Source of the DNA: Myrica gale
Lineage: Eukaryota; Streptophyta; Magnoliopsida; Fagales; Myricaceae
Assembly (NCBI GenBank): GCA_963930655.1
Contig: OZ005601.1
Span: forward strand, 18,964,001-19,028,000
Reading direction: 5' to 3'
Length of the DNA: 64,000 nt
Shown: in pieces, positions 34,141-47,800 of the stretch
Layout of the letters: every line of letters starts with the position of its first letter
How positions within the stretch are numbered: position 1 is the first letter of the stretch
The notes under the pieces: generated by a model
Databases searched by the model: none
The model's input: the letters and a program-made list of their open reading frames with translations, nothing else
What the model was told of the DNA's origin: nothing
Program-made: the position numbers and the translations under genes

Positions 34141-37100
34141 CACACTACAACAAATATAGTTTTAGGTGACAAACTTTTGGGCGTCAAACCAAATTTTGTC
34201 ACCTAAAGTGAATTTTCTATGACAAAATATTAATTTCGTCACCCAAAACCATCCAGGAACGCCAAAATCGTCCAAACCGGTCAAAAACACATTCGGACGT
34301 ATTTCTGTTGTGACGACATACACGCGTCGCGAATGAGTGACGATAAAAATCGTCGCAAAAAATAAAATTGAATCCTGAAGAACAAGAACCCGTTCGGACT
34401 CTATGCAGAGTGACAAATTTCAAATCGTCGAAACTGAGTGACAATTAGAATCATCACAATTTTTACAATACCGTCTGGAATCTTTTTGTAACACGTCCGA
34501 ACTGACATTGCCTGACGAATAATAATCTTCAGGATATATTGACAAATTAAAAATCTATATGAACACTCTATTCAGTCCGGACGTTATCAACAGCGTTCCA
34601 ACGAAAAATATTACATTGTCTGGACGGTACAAAAAAAGGTTCGCACAATTATCAATGTTTCTTCCACTCGCACAATTATCAATGCTTCTTCCACGAATCG
34701 TGTGGTTCCACGTTGCAAAACTTCAGACACGTGACATCGATACCGTCCGGACCAATAATTAGAGTCTGGACCGTATAAGTTCTAGAACCTTTTCGAAATG
34801 GACATATTTAATGAGGTTAAATTTGATAAGGGCACGTGTGAATATAACCGTTAAGAAGAGTCTGAATGCTAATCAACCACGTTCGGACGGTAACTGGGTA
34901 TATTAAACTCACCAGATTTTGTTAAAATCACAAACTCACTCAATTCTCTCAAACTTTTCTCCGAAACGTTTTTACTATCCGTTTTAGACCTCTCAAACCC
35001 TTCATGAATTTGATTCTATATTTCTTGCATCACGATTCAATATCGTCCGTTGTTTAGTTTGTTGTGTTGTTTGTATCTATCAAATCACATTGACTAAAAC
35101 GTCCGGACGGTAATTTACATTTAGACGTTTTCTGTAACGTTTGGACTGCCTAAAATTTAAATGACGTATTTTGAAGTTCGTACGAACGATTTATGATAAT
35201 GTTCGGACAGTTTTTGGTAGGTTCACCATGGAACGCTATGAGAGAAGTATCACCAATGTCGAGGGACAAACGGAGCGACCAGTTTGGGCAAACGCCTATT
35301 TAGCGGAGTTAAACATGAATATTTGGGCGATAGTACAGCCGACGCATTCGTTGTGCATAGAGCTGCAATGCCGCTTGACCGTTCTGGAGACCAAACTTGA
35401 TCTAACGGATAGGGCTATAACGGAAGAGCTGAATATTATTCGGATGGAACTAATAAGGATGAGAGAATAATTGTCTTAGTTTTCCTAGTCTTTCCATACC
35501 ATTCTGGTACAGCTGCAGACACTCGTCAGACGGGTTGATAATATGAAGGAACATTTATTTGACGCATGTTTGTGATGCCCTCGGACAAGATATGGACGAG
35601 CCAGAGGCAGCTCGTGATTTGAAGTAGTCTCCTGTTTATGCTTTTATCACTATTATTTATTGATCATTTAGTACCGTTTCCGGCTGGTATTAGACATTAC
35701 GATTGTGTTTTTTGTTCGGTATTCGGATTATTTTTTATATTTTATATTAATTATGTTTTTCATTAAATTAAATTTATTAAAATTTAAACGGACAATTAGT
35801 AAAATTAAATAGGTGATTAGTACAGGTGATATGTTAACGAAACCGTTAGTGTAATTAGATTATAACGGTTAGTGTAATTCGCTTGCAATTACAATTAAAT
35901 TGGTGATTAGTTATAACGAATTTTTAATATAAAAGTATTTCTAACTATATATTTTTTTATGTATTTAAAATAAATAAATTAAATTAAAAATTTGAGCCAA
36001 ATTATACTGTGTTAAATTGAATGAAATAAATTAAATTATTTAAGTAAATTAAATTAAGTGAAATAAATTTATTATGTAAATTAAAATTTTTAAATAAATT
36101 AAGTTTTGTGAAGTAAAGTAAATTTATTAAACTTAACCTTCGAAATATATCTGTTAAACGTTCAAACGCTGTTCAATACCGTCCGGACTCCCATATCGTA
36201 ATGTGAGTAAATGAGGTAGGTGTTGGAACGGATTAGTAAACCGTCCGGACTATACTGTAACTGTCGCATGACGTCCACGTGTTTACGTTATACAAAAGTT
36301 GAAAATGGTTGTCACCATCTAAACCTATTTTAAACGTCCGGACGAAATTCGCCGGTTATTTAGCCAAACGTGCCCTTCCACGTCGCGCCCATTCAGGGGA
36401 AATCCGTTCGCACGACGAGATTATACGTTCAGACGTCTTTATTATGCCGAACCATTTAAATTTTGACATTTAATACGAAGTACGTTGATTGGTCCACGTG
36501 TGCAGAAAAGTGTCCAGACGCCCTTGTATGAGTCCGGACGATAGCGACGTATTCTCAAAAGTTAACAGTTCGGCATTCTCTGAAATACCGAACAATTTCT
36601 CACAACAAATCTCTCCAAACTCACATTTTTTCTTCTCAAGTCTTGACATAATATCACTCGTTTGAGGATCTAATCACATTCAGGTATGTTTTGCTTACTT
36701 TTAACGAGATTTTAATGGGAAAGTTTCATTGTTTTATAGTTTTGAGTATAGAATTTCAATTCCATTTTTTACATATTACATTGTGTTTTTTTATTGATAT
36801 TTACGTAAAAATTGATTGTGTTAAGTGTTAGGTTTCTTTTAAGTGTATTAGTTTGTGTTTTGGTTGTATTTTTTGGTGTGTGGGTAAGGTGGAGGGACGC
36901 AATTCCAATGATGTTCACTAATCAACCTACTTGCTTCCAAAAAACGTCTTACTTGCTTCTGAAAAATAAAAATATCCAAATTTGAACCATAACCTCATGG
37001 ATGATCCTCCAACATATTAAAAGAATAAAAATCATATGGTTCAGTTTTTGAGACAAAAATGTCCTACTTGCTTAAAAAAAATTATATTGATCCAATATCA

Positions 37101-37888
37101 GCTCCTTAACATTCTGAACAATAACCTAGTTGCACGGGAACTCCAAATCTTACTAAATCATGTCCTAATCAAGGTTTCGAGACTAAAACGACCGACGAGC
37201 TTACAAAATTAAATTGATCCAATACGTGCTCCTCAACTTCCTCAACAATAATTTAGTTGCATGTGAACTCCAATTCTCACTAAATCATGTCCTAAACTAG
37301 GTTTCAAACTTAGCATCTCAAATACTAAATACTCCCTCTTAGTCACTAAATATCCTCTAATCTCACTACTAATGACAAACAAGAGAGCACAAACAATATG
37401 CATGTGATGTTTGAAAGCTCGGGGTATGACAGAAGAAGAGTCCGAACCGTATACGTAGTAGTTAGAATGAGTTTTAAGGATGACAAATAGGTATTTCGTC
37501 ATAAATGAAACAATGGTGCAGACGTCTTTACGATAGTGTCCGGACTCTATGTAAGACCGTTCGGAAAATTTTATATAATCGTGCGCACGGATTGTACATG
37601 ACGAAATTCATTTCGTCACCTTCGAACGGATTGCACAGCTCATGCGAACGGATGGACTGTACTGGGCATGACGATTTTCAATTTCTTCACTTTGAGACAA
37701 AACCGTCCGAACGATGTTGTAAACCGTCCGAAAGGTTTTGAGTGACAGAACGCCAAAATCGTCACCTAAAACTTTGTCTGACGGGCTTTAGGTGAAAACC
37801 AGTTTTGTCACCTAAAACCATAACTGATGAACTGGGCACTTTGGGTGACACTTTTTTGTCACCCAAAGTTTGTTTTCTTGTAGTGATA
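34140..37888. mobile_element. 3.7-kb CACTA element with TCCGGA-type ends
   Basis: Termini are cactacaacaaatatag (34,143) and gttttcttgtagtg (37,885), with flanks aca (34,140-34,142) and ata (37,886-37,888). Just inside, ttaggtgacaaa and gtcacctaaa motifs are mirrored at both ends (34,162-34,240; 37,755-37,870). Over both halves the motif gtccggacggt and close variants recur more than a dozen times; its core TCCGGA is a palindrome. No transposase is present, only one 80-99-codon frame (35,171-35,470). The repeat motif differs completely from that of the 7.2-kb CACTA element. Confidence 0.8.
35229..35470 (+). CDS. Unknown small ORF inside CACTA element
   Basis: From the ATG at 35,229 the frame gives an 80-residue protein starting MERYERSITNVEGQTERPVW. 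Its second half (LQCRLTVLETKLDLTDRAIT then ELNIIRMELIRMRE) has a heptad-like leucine pattern typical of a short coiled coil. I do not recognise it. It could be a remnant of a TNPA-like DNA-binding protein of the element, or a captured fragment. An in-frame ATG at 35,171 would add 19 residues. No splice signals or promoter were assigned. Confidence 0.3.
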
Positions 37889-38130
37889 TGACCATTTCTC
37901 CTTATAAGCAACATGCTTGGTACTTGGCCTGATGAATTGCAAAACAATTGAGTGGATTCAATTTTTTATAAACTCTGGTGTCCACCAGATTCAGAAGTAA
38001 ATAATTAATTGTTAAGGAAGCAGCTAAATCAGGACGTCGTAGCCAAACTTTAAGACAATAAGATTGAACTTCAATTGGAATATGTGAAATACGTGCCAAA
38101 CCTTCAAGGACTTCCGAGAAACGTGTAATA
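37889..38130 (-). other. Open frame of unknown origin
   Basis: The minus strand is open through ISHIPIEVQSYCLKVWLRRP and NLVDTRVYKKLNPLNCFA. The composition looks coding, but I recognise no family. It may continue the transposon-gene relic that the CACTA element interrupts on its left side. Confidence 0.25.
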
Positions 38131-38134
38131 CTGT

Positions 38135-38345
38135 GTTTCGATAGACTAAAAAAATTTCGGGTAAAAATTTTGTTGTCGGAGGTGGTGTAAATTCTATTGA
38201 GATCGGTGAAAATGTAATTAAAATTTAGAAAAAGTAGTTGGAATTTATAAAAAAAAATGCTGGAGTTTGTAAAAATGTTTGAGAGTTTGTAAATTAGTGG
38301 TTGTAGAAAAAATTTCAAAACTTTTTTTGTGCATCCAAACTCACT
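38135..38345. mobile_element. MITE, about 210 bp
   Basis: The interior (gtgtaaattctattgagatc, ggtgaaaatgt, gttggaatttataaaa) is closely parallel to 53,404-53,612. The ends tgtttcgatagactaaaa and ttttttgtgcatccaaac are weak inverted repeats. Noncoding. Confidence 0.5.
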
Positions 38346-38830
38346 AAGAACAAAAAAAAATATCCGTGCCAAAAGAGCGAAACCATATGCATGAGATCCA
38401 AAACCGGAAAAACAAAATACTCAAAATGATCTCAAAGATCTCAAAACGATCTTCCAGTTCCTAAGGGTCATTTCCAACACTGCGTTTTCTCAAATTAAGC
38501 TTTTAGATTTTTCTCAAAATCACATCCCTTAATGGTGCCATCATGGCTTTCCTAGCAAGACAGCCTAAAGATGTCCTACCCAATTTTAGGGCGTGTTTGC
38601 AACAAATGAAATCCTATTAACTTAATTGACTTTTTTTGTCTTTTCCTTTCCTTTCATATTTTTTTTTGTATGTTTACTCAAAATTTTAACCACAAGAGTC
38701 CCGGGAGCTCCTGTGCAGATAAATCTTAACCACAAGAGTCCATGTGCAAGAGAGAGAGATAGAGAGGGTGCTGAAACAAAACTTTGCATTTAATTCTCTT
38801 TTTTTGTAAGATATATATCTCAACAATTAC
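38346..38830. other. Spacer downstream of FAP2-type gene
   Basis: No feature other than AT- and GA-rich runs; the 3' UTR of the neighbouring gene probably ends at about 38,820-38,840. Confidence 0.4.
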
Positions 38831-39060
38831 ATTGATGAAACTCGGACTTGCAAGAGGGTAATCAAATTTGAGCTACTCTAAGAACCTCTATGAGTATCCA
38901 GCATATTCGCTGGGTGAACAGCTGCTGCAGCTGATATCGCCTACCACATCAAAGCCCTCAACGGAACTGAGAAACTGAACAACTGGCCAGAAGCCCCTCT
39001 CACATAACCAACCACTTTCCCATATAAAAGGGGGACAATGGAGTAAGAAAATCAACAAGT

Positions 39061-42000
39061 TCAGCACCTTCTAATGAGATATGCTACATTTTTGCCGATC
39101 TCTTCTTTTGTTTGCTCTGACACAGGGACATCTCCAATGTACATATCAAAGAAAGCCCCTGAAAGTTAAGATGCACATGTTAGAATCGTAAACTTTTCAG
39201 CCATTGATACCCGCTAAAAGTTTTAAGCAGTTTAGACAAAAAGCAAGTAGAAAACTCGGAGTAGGTGAACTCCATTTCTCATCGGTATCAAAGCATTTTC
39301 GTATAGAAACAGAGGTATTCTTCCACTTCATACTGCGTGGAAAGACTGCTACATGCGAGAACATGCCAATATTGAAACAAGAAACTATGAGAAGAATTCG
39401 CTTACTACATAAATCCTTGCTACGGACTGCTCCAATCCGATTACCTTCAACTGCAAAATTAAACATACCAAAGTCCAAGTCAAACTTAGTAGGTCAGTCA
39501 AATCCTGAGTCACAGACCTCATCCTCTTTGGATTTGAAGTATTAAGTACCCAATAATTTTGAAGTAACATTAGCAGAAAAATTAAAACCAGGCCAACTTA
39601 AAGGGTGCCGCAATGAGAAAGAAAAGGGAGGAGAAAGGAAAGATAAAAAGAAGGGAGGATTCTTTGGATCATTTTAATATCTACTTCCTACTTCACCTGA
39701 TTAAGGTTTCAAGCAACTTCACTCGAAGCCATCACAAAGAAGATTCATCTTTATGATAAATATACATCCATGACTTATCAAAAAGAAAGAAAGAAAAATA
39801 TACATCCATGATCTCAAACATACATGCATAACATCTCTGACCAGTTACTACTTACTTTCGGTAATGAATTGCCCATCAGCTGTTCGGCGAAAATCAATTG
39901 TTGTTCCCTGAAAAGTTACAGTATGGTTCACATCGATACTCTGATACTAATTAGAGGAAAAAGATTCATAGACAGCTAGTTTATTACCGCAGGAATCGGA
40001 ATATCTTGAGTGAAGCATGAACCAAACATTCTTAGGCAATTGTAATCTGTGTCTGGGTTTATCTGAATCACCAAAAAGGGGGGGCGGGGGGGAGTAAGTA
40101 GTGCCAATTGTGTGCGCAGGATAAAAAGTAGGTTTTCACAATTGGGATCAATTTACCTTCACCAGCCTGGCTCGAAGGGATTTCTCAAAGGCACTGCAAG
40201 AAATTTTATTTAAAAATAGGAATGAGGAAGATAATGCAAAAGGTCTATCAGGCTTAATCAAGGAAAATAAAGCCCAGATGAAACTCAGCGTGATCTAAAA
40301 CATACAAAAACGCATCTTCAAAACAACGCTTCTAAGATGATAAGGTGCTTCACAAAAGGCATTTCAAAAAATTAAAGCAAGAAAAATCTTAAAAGCCTAG
40401 GGCCTGAAAGCGTAAATTCATTCAATACCACAATGCTTAAACCAAGTTAACTTATGTTGATAAAGTTTATAGTTCAGACAGCTCAGCAGACCTTCACAGG
40501 CCAAATGAAGACATCATGCAATTAGAACTACTAAAGACAAGCTGCTGACCCAAGTCAAGATTGTTCTACTACCATGTAGTACAGGAACAGGAATCCAAAA
40601 AGCTATTTCCAAAAGAAGATATGTAACTTACTCTTTCACAGAATTGATTTTCATCCCATTGCAATTGACCACAAGCCTGACAGCCATATTAATGTCCTCC
40701 CTGCACCATTCAGAAAATGGCTTTAATGCAGCTTTGAAAATGAGAAATAAAGCAATCACATTCAATTAAAGAACTTGTCCAGGTTAATGACCCTTGCTAA
40801 ATACCTGAGAAGATCCTCATAAAAATCATGGCATTTGTTTAGCTCATCCACCGAAACAGAGGCATACTTTGCACCCAATTTCTCACAGACAGAATAAGGA
40901 TGAACATCTACAAGAAAGGATCCAGGAAGAATTCCCAAGTGAACGAGAAAGTATTGCAGACTCAAATACAAGGATCAAGCAAAATCTAAGACAACTTACA
41001 GAAACCAAATGCATAGACCTTGAGAGATTTGATTCTGATTATTTTCATAGTTCTCGATCCAGTTCCAACAAGAACCTGAAATCCACGTGGAAGTTGTATA
41101 CACTGAACCAATTTATAAGTGGCAAAAAAAAAAGGCTCTCAAACACAGGGATAACATTTAACAAATAGCTCACTACAAGTAGTTTCACATGTATCCAGAT
41201 CATCAAAGGCAATCTAGCAACCAATTTCACACCATAAAGTTCAAAAACCTATTTCATATATATACATACACAAACACACATGCAAGCGCAAGTGCACTGT
41301 GCACGTATGCATATACGCACAAAAAATACTAAAGATCTCCCTGATTATGAGTTACTACAACTTATTTCCATGTATAAGGTATATTACAAAGGTTATACAT
41401 TTTGTAAACTGCACATAGTGATATCTCTTGAAAACGTTGTTAGCATTTGATTAGTCCATTGCATCTCAGCCACACTAGTACGGGCTCATGTCAAAGAAAG
41501 ATCCTTTAATTATTTTATCTTCTTTGTCCTCAATTGGTTCCTTTTTTAATGGAGAATTCAAGTTGAAGCGCAGATGGAAACGAAAAAACAGGAACAATTG
41601 TTAAGCAAAGTCAGAGAATGCAATCTCCAAATTGCAATCAAAATCAACACCAATCAAATTCCCTTGTAATACTTGTCTTGCTTGCCTTCGGATAAGAAGG
41701 CCTAGTCGCTTTAACCTGCCTTCCTAGATCTAGTTGTCTAGAAAACTCCTGAGAAAGATAGCTCAAAAGGACTGGTTTTCTAAAAATGTCACAATAATTC
41801 TGGAATACCATGAGGTCAACAAGAAACTCTATTTTTGGACCTCTGCAAACTCTAAACATAATGTACTCTTGAATGGTTACAGGAGCCTCAAAATTGATCA
41901 ATATTAACTCTAGTGGCAATTGTTCATAAATCCCAAATTCCTGATGAAGCATTAGATCTCAGTATAACTTATCCAGCTTTTGCCAACTAGTCATCATCTT

Positions 42001-43192
42001 GCCAGCTTTGTAGATGGACAATGCTACATAGCTAGCTTTAACTTCTATTCCCCAACTAACTACTTGTGACTTCAGCAAAGTTCTTAATCGCTAGCTTTAA
42101 TCTTCATTCTTCAACTAACTACTTATGATTAAGCAAAGTTCCTACAATGCGTGGCGTAATCTTCCTTAAACTTAATACAATAAGGCGCAGGTAGTCAAGA
42201 GCAAAACAGAGCACAGATATCAATAAGTAGCCAAATCAACCCACGATTTTACAGATTGTGATGATTATATTTTGTTTTATAGAATAATTCAACTAAGATT
42301 GAAAAATGAAGCACTCATTTGGATTTGGATAAATGTCCACCTCTGAACTTAAACCGGAATTCTTCTCTCCAGCTAAAATGCTTTCCAAAATCGTGGGAAA
42401 CTCAATGCCAGTTCTTGGCTCAACTGCATGCTTTGTCCAGTTAAAATCAGGCAAAGATCGACCAACACATCTCTGATTTTCAACCTCACAAGGTCTTTGG
42501 TCCACACATCCATGCACTCGTACATCAGTATTCTGCAATGGAACAGCTAGAACCTCTGAAGATCTGCTGGCATTCAACAAAGGAACAATTCAAGAGTTAG
42601 ACTGGAGTAAAAAACAGACCCAAAAAATAAGGGGAGCAAGTGCAAGACAATCTACTAAAGAATATCTATTGCCTACTCACAAGTTCTCAAACGGTGGTAC
42701 AAGTGCAGCAGCTAAAGAAAGCAAAGGATATGATTGAAGCCCTTTGGCTTCTCTGAACAGGAGCTTCATGGTGAAATTCGAAATTTTATCAAAAAGCACT
42801 GGGATGGCAGGTTTTCCTTTTGAGCTGTTTAAGTGAAATCCAACAACATTCCCCCTAGAAGTGATGTGATTAACTTGTGTAGAAGATGAACAGCTTCTGT
42901 GTTTTGAACCATGTGAATTGCTGGAAATGTCCCGAGTAATATTTGAAGTAGACGTACTAGAAAACCAAAAGAGTAAAGCACCAGCTAACTTGGACATGCA
43001 GTTGAATGCTTCTCGAAGAGCTGCACTTCCAGGTACATACACACTTCGAGAGTGGTGTATAGAATTATCAAGAAATGAACTGAACTGAGAACATAATTGA
43101 TCGCCAAAATTATGCAATACAAGAGGCTCAATCAGAAAGATGTCTGGAGTGCCTCCGTCATGATCAATGAAAAACAGCCAATTGTTCGGCAT
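39061..43192 (-). CDS. FAP2: Fatty-acid-binding protein 2 (chalcone isomerase fold)
   Basis: Ten coding exons join in phase to about 430 residues: 43,192-42,681, 42,566-42,341, 41,075-41,000, 40,907-40,805, 40,700-40,632, 40,193-40,157, 40,062-39,988, 39,907-39,856, 39,450-39,406 and 39,158-39,061. All introns are GT-AG. The start MPNNWLFFIDHDGGTPDIFL and the C-terminal CHI-like domain from about residue 226 (EPRTGIEFPTILESIL, KVYAFGFYVHPYSVCEKLGA, GTTIDFRRTADGQF, RAFFDMYIGDVPVSEQTKEE) match the FAP2 branch. Arabidopsis FAPs are plastid stroma proteins that bind fatty acids and lack CHI activity. The ~225-residue N-terminal part is specific to this branch. The ATG follows an in-frame stop, which supports this start. 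It lies downstream of the G-alpha gene, as in Arabidopsis. Confidence 0.88.
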
Positions 43193-43199
43193 ATTTAGT

Positions 43200-44450
43200 T
43201 AGTACCTGTACAATGCCCGATAAGGAGACTTCAAACTTCCTGAACAGGAAATTGTGTGTAAAATAAGAATCACAAGAGAAATGTAATACATTTGTTTATT
43301 AGGATTAAGTCAGCCAGAATGAGCCTATTCACATTTTTTTAACACAGAAAATGTCGGCAGGACAGTTCAGAGAACTCGGTAAGTTAACACCATTTGCAAT
43401 CAAAACATTTTAAAAAAGATACTCCAGTTATGCAGAGTTTGAAAATCTTTAGTTCCCCAGTCCAACTCTATTATTTTCTATAAAATTAAAACCAATTCCA
43501 AATATATTGACATAAGAAGCAACTAGGTTCTCGAGTTCCTATTTTAAGGCCCCAATTTTATGCAACCAAATAGAAAACAGCTTTAATCGTGGCAACAAGA
43601 CCAACGAATAAGAAGGTGAGGATGACAAGGCTTTTCACTAAAAACCGCTGAAACTTCTCGAATCAAAAATCAGTAAGGTAAGAATGCTATTGAGAAAGAA
43701 ATTAAAGGAAAATTAAAAAATAAAAATAAACGGTTTACTCCATCAACAGGGATGCCTATGCAATCAAATCTGGACATATCGAAATCATCACGACTACAAA
43801 ACTCATAACATTCTGAATTGAAAAAATTTCAGATATCCCAAGAAATGAAGGGAACAAAGTCTACCATTGCCTCCTTGTTCATGACTTACCCCCATCTTAA
43901 TGATCAATCAAGGCCAAAATACCAACTTTCATTAGGCTTCCAGATTAGATAAGAGAACCAAAATTTAAATAAATAAATAAAAACGCAAAAAGCGAATATT
44001 AATTAAAAGCCCGGACAATTTTACTTTGGACATACAAGAAAGTGTGAGAAAAAGGCCTGCCCTCAACACGAGCCAAACAGGAAATAAAGGTAACATTATA
44101 CGAAACAAATAAAGAGAAAATAACCTGCAGTTAACAAGAAAAAAGCTTCAACGACGAGATCGCCAGAATGAAAGGAGATCGATTAGGGTTTATTGTTCTG
44201 CGATCGCAGGTCAGGTTGTTTTTTATTATTTTCGTGATATTTCTGAAAAGAGAGACGGAGAAAGAGAGAACGGAATATGCTTTGGGTACGAGAGGGGAAC
44301 AAGACAGTTTTTTTGCAAATAGAGAAAAGGTTATTTCGCTTTTGATGACCCTGACTCGCTCTCCCTCTCTCTTGGTACGCTGATAATTTGTTTGGTTTGG
44401 CGGGGAGAAGAAAGATAGAGAAAGTACTGGCGAGAGGTTTTTTTAAATCA
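43200..44450 (-). other. FAP2-type gene 5' leader and leader introns
   Basis: A leader exon from about 44,450 to about 44,126 probably ends at the donor ctgcag|gttatt. An acceptor-like ttcctgttcag near 43,243 and the sequence up to the ATG suggest a further leader exon. Between them the sequence is AT-rich and noncoding. Exact leader exons cannot be fixed without transcripts. Confidence 0.4.
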
Positions 44451-44477
44451 AATCCCCAAAACAAATCATTTTGGACG

Positions 44478-44485
44478 TATTTATA
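44478..44485 (-). promoter_or_regulatory. TATA box of FAP2-type gene
   Basis: The minus strand reads gatataaatac here, a good plant TATA box. It lies about 30-60 bp before a CT-rich leader (ctttctctatctttcttctc). A (TA)n microsatellite at 44,543-44,568 lies directly upstream. Confidence 0.5.
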
Positions 44486-44538
44486 TCTGCACTCATATAA
44501 AATTTATCTTAAATTAATTACTAATTATTAATAAAACT

Positions 44539-44569
<31 letters not shown>

Positions 44570-44813
44570 GAGCAAATTACAAACCGTTGAATCTATAATA
44601 GAGGACTGGAGGAGGAAAATCACCGATTAGGAATATCTAACTCAGCCACAAATATCGTAAGTAGAAGCCCAACGGTAAAGTATGCTGCTGCTTGGTTACA
44701 CGTTTGGTTTGTGTGTGTGTGTCGGAAGATGCGGCATACAAGATATTACCCAATTCTACCGGGCTTTTGTCAGCCAACAGCAACGAAAAATAGTAGGAAT
44801 TTTAAATTGAATG

Positions 44814-47800
44814 CTTTGGGCTAAGGGTGGGCACCGGAACGGACGGAACCGGAATTACCCATTCCGGTTCCGGTTCCGGTTCCTACCGGAACGTGTTTTT
44901 TTATTCCGGTTCCATTTTGGAATAAACCGGAATGGAACCGGAAATGGAACCGGAATTTCCGGAACCGGAAACCGAAAATTTTGGTTCCATATCTGGACCT
45001 AAAAGGCCCATTGGCCCAAAATTTCAGTTTTACAATCTGCTGCCAGCCAGCCTGCCTACTGCGTAATTGCCTTGCCTATTTCCCAATGCAACAATGTCGT
45101 CCAACACCACAAATTCCAATTGAATTACATTAAAATTACATAACCAAATCAAAGACTCAGTCTAGTGCCTACCACGGTCCAACAGACCCAATGAATTGCC
45201 AATTTTTCATCCAACTCCAAAACCAAAATAAACTCCACATTAAAATTACAGCTTAACAAATAAATTACAGAACAAAATAAACATAGCTAAATAAACTGTA
45301 AATTCAAATTACAAAAAAAAACTAAACAAACAATTAACTATATAATACAAATAACTAAATAAGTAAACAACTAAACGAGTAAACATAAAAAAATCATGAA
45401 CTAATCCAAATTCAAAGAAGCAAACTCTAAATTAAAATTACAATGTTCTTTGAAATTAAAAAAACAATTAAAAGATAAACATTAAAGGACATTTCAAATT
45501 GAAAATCTCAAACTTCAACTTCATAGTTCATGTAACATTCCAAGCTTCTCCAATCTCCCCCACTACAAAAAACAAAAACAAAAACATTTATAAAAGAAGT
45601 AATAAGACAACCAAATAATCAATTAACAAAACAAAATAATTATGAGAGAAATACCAAGACAAGAGTCACAAGAAAACCAACCAAATAAAAAGACCCAACT
45701 ATTCAAGGCTCCAAGCTTGATAATGTTTAGCATATCCTCAAGTTCTCCATCTCTACAAAAGACAAAAACAAAACAAAACAAATTATTTAAAAGCAAATTA
45801 TTACAACAACCAAATAATCAATTAACAAAATAAAACGTACATCTAGTTTAGTAGTTTACCTCTATCTAGTCTGTAACTCAATGGATCATCTCCACCATCC
45901 ACCTCGACGACATCTTCATCAAGCATAGGTGGAGCATGCAACCAATTCTGTGCACATATGAGGCCCTCTACAGTACAAGGTGCCAACGAAGAGCGAAAAC
46001 AATCCAACACTCGACCAGATGTGCTAAAAGCAGACTCAGATGGCACGGTAGTGATTGGAATAGCCAACACATCCTTCGCAATGCGAGAAAGAGTCTGAAA
46101 CTTCTGAGAATTGACCTTCCACCACAATAAAATATCAAAACCTGGCACCTTGGGTTCCACATCTTCAATCAAGTATCTATCAACCTCAGACTTACTGTCT
46201 AGCAAGTTTTGAGACTGTCGATAATTACCAAGACCTCCCCATAGTCTTTGCTCAATGCTCATCTCATCCACACTTACAGAACTTTGACTTCCACTACTAT
46301 GCACTGCTTGAGTTATGCTACCTCCACCAAGACCACCATTATACTGCTCAAATAATGTTTCTAGAGTTTCTCGCACCATGGTAGTGAAATCCAAGCCCTT
46401 CTCCCTCCCAAAGTTATTGATAGCCCAAAACTCCAAAGTTATAAGTTTAAAACGAGGATCCAATATTGAAGCTATAAATAAAAGTCTATTCACCTTCCTC
46501 AAATCTCCCCAATACTTATCATACTTACTTTGCATCTGTTTGGCCATGTCACGAAGCAAAATATCAGAACATGTGGTGAAGGTCTCCAAATGAAATTTAA
46601 CTTTTGCCAACTCCTCAAAAAATACATTTGAAGTTACATATTCTGACCCTGATACGCGTAGGGTGACATCATAAAACACTTTCAAAAACCGAACAAACTG
46701 GCGAATATGCTCCCAATCCTCAAATGTAGGTTTCCCTAATCCCTTCCTCCCATGACTATCTTCATTCAAAAACATCACCAAGTTCCCATCTCCCTCCAAC
46801 ATATCCTCAAAAACACCCCGAAATTTTTCAGCCCTTTCTAACATAATATAGGTGGAGTTCCAACGAGTGGGAACATCCATTTGCAAGAAATGATTTTCAG
46901 ATAACATTCTATCAGCCGCAGCCTTCTTAAACTCAGCAAGCCTTTGAGGACTAGATTTGACATACTTAATAATATTTCGTATCTTTGTAACGGAATCATC
47001 CAACTCCTTCAATCCTTCCTGAACAATAAGATTCAAAATATGTGCAGAACAACGCATATGAATAAAATCATGATTGCAAACAACTAGCGCCCCTAGTCCT
47101 GTATGCCTTCTTCTCAGTTGTTCGATTGCAGTATCGTTGGAGGTTGCATTATCAACCGTGATCGTGAGGATTTTCTCAATCCTCCATCCATTCATACATG
47201 TCTCTATCTCTTTCCCAATAGTTGCCCCTTTATGATCAATTACACGGCGAAAATAAAGAATTCGCTTCTGTAAACTCCAACTCCTATCAATAAAGTGAGC
47301 TGTCACGCACATGTAATTCACATTTTGAACCGATGTCCACGTATCAGTTGTAAAACACACTCTAGGGCTTTCCCTCGCAATTGCATCTTTCAATTTTTCT
47401 CTCTCCTCCACATACAATTCCATACAATCCCTCATGATCGTATATCTAGAAGGCATCTTAAATCGAGGCTCAAGTCTAGTAATCATTTTCCTAAACCCCA
47501 TCCCCTGCACAGTTCTAAAGGGCATATCATCCATGATCAAAAATTCAGCAATCCACCTCCTAACCTCCTTTTCACTATAATTGTCCAACTTTAACATTCC
47601 CGACTCATTCCCTTTTGCTTTCGATGCATCCATTGTCAACCTAGATTGAGACTTATCTAATAGGTTTTGTTGCTTCAAATATGGCAAGCAACGTTTGAGG
47701 TGACTTCTCATACCCGAAGTCCCATGGTGATCAGGATGACACCCAACCTTGGCCTTACAATGATGACATTTTGCCTCAGGGTGTTCAGGTCTAACAACTG

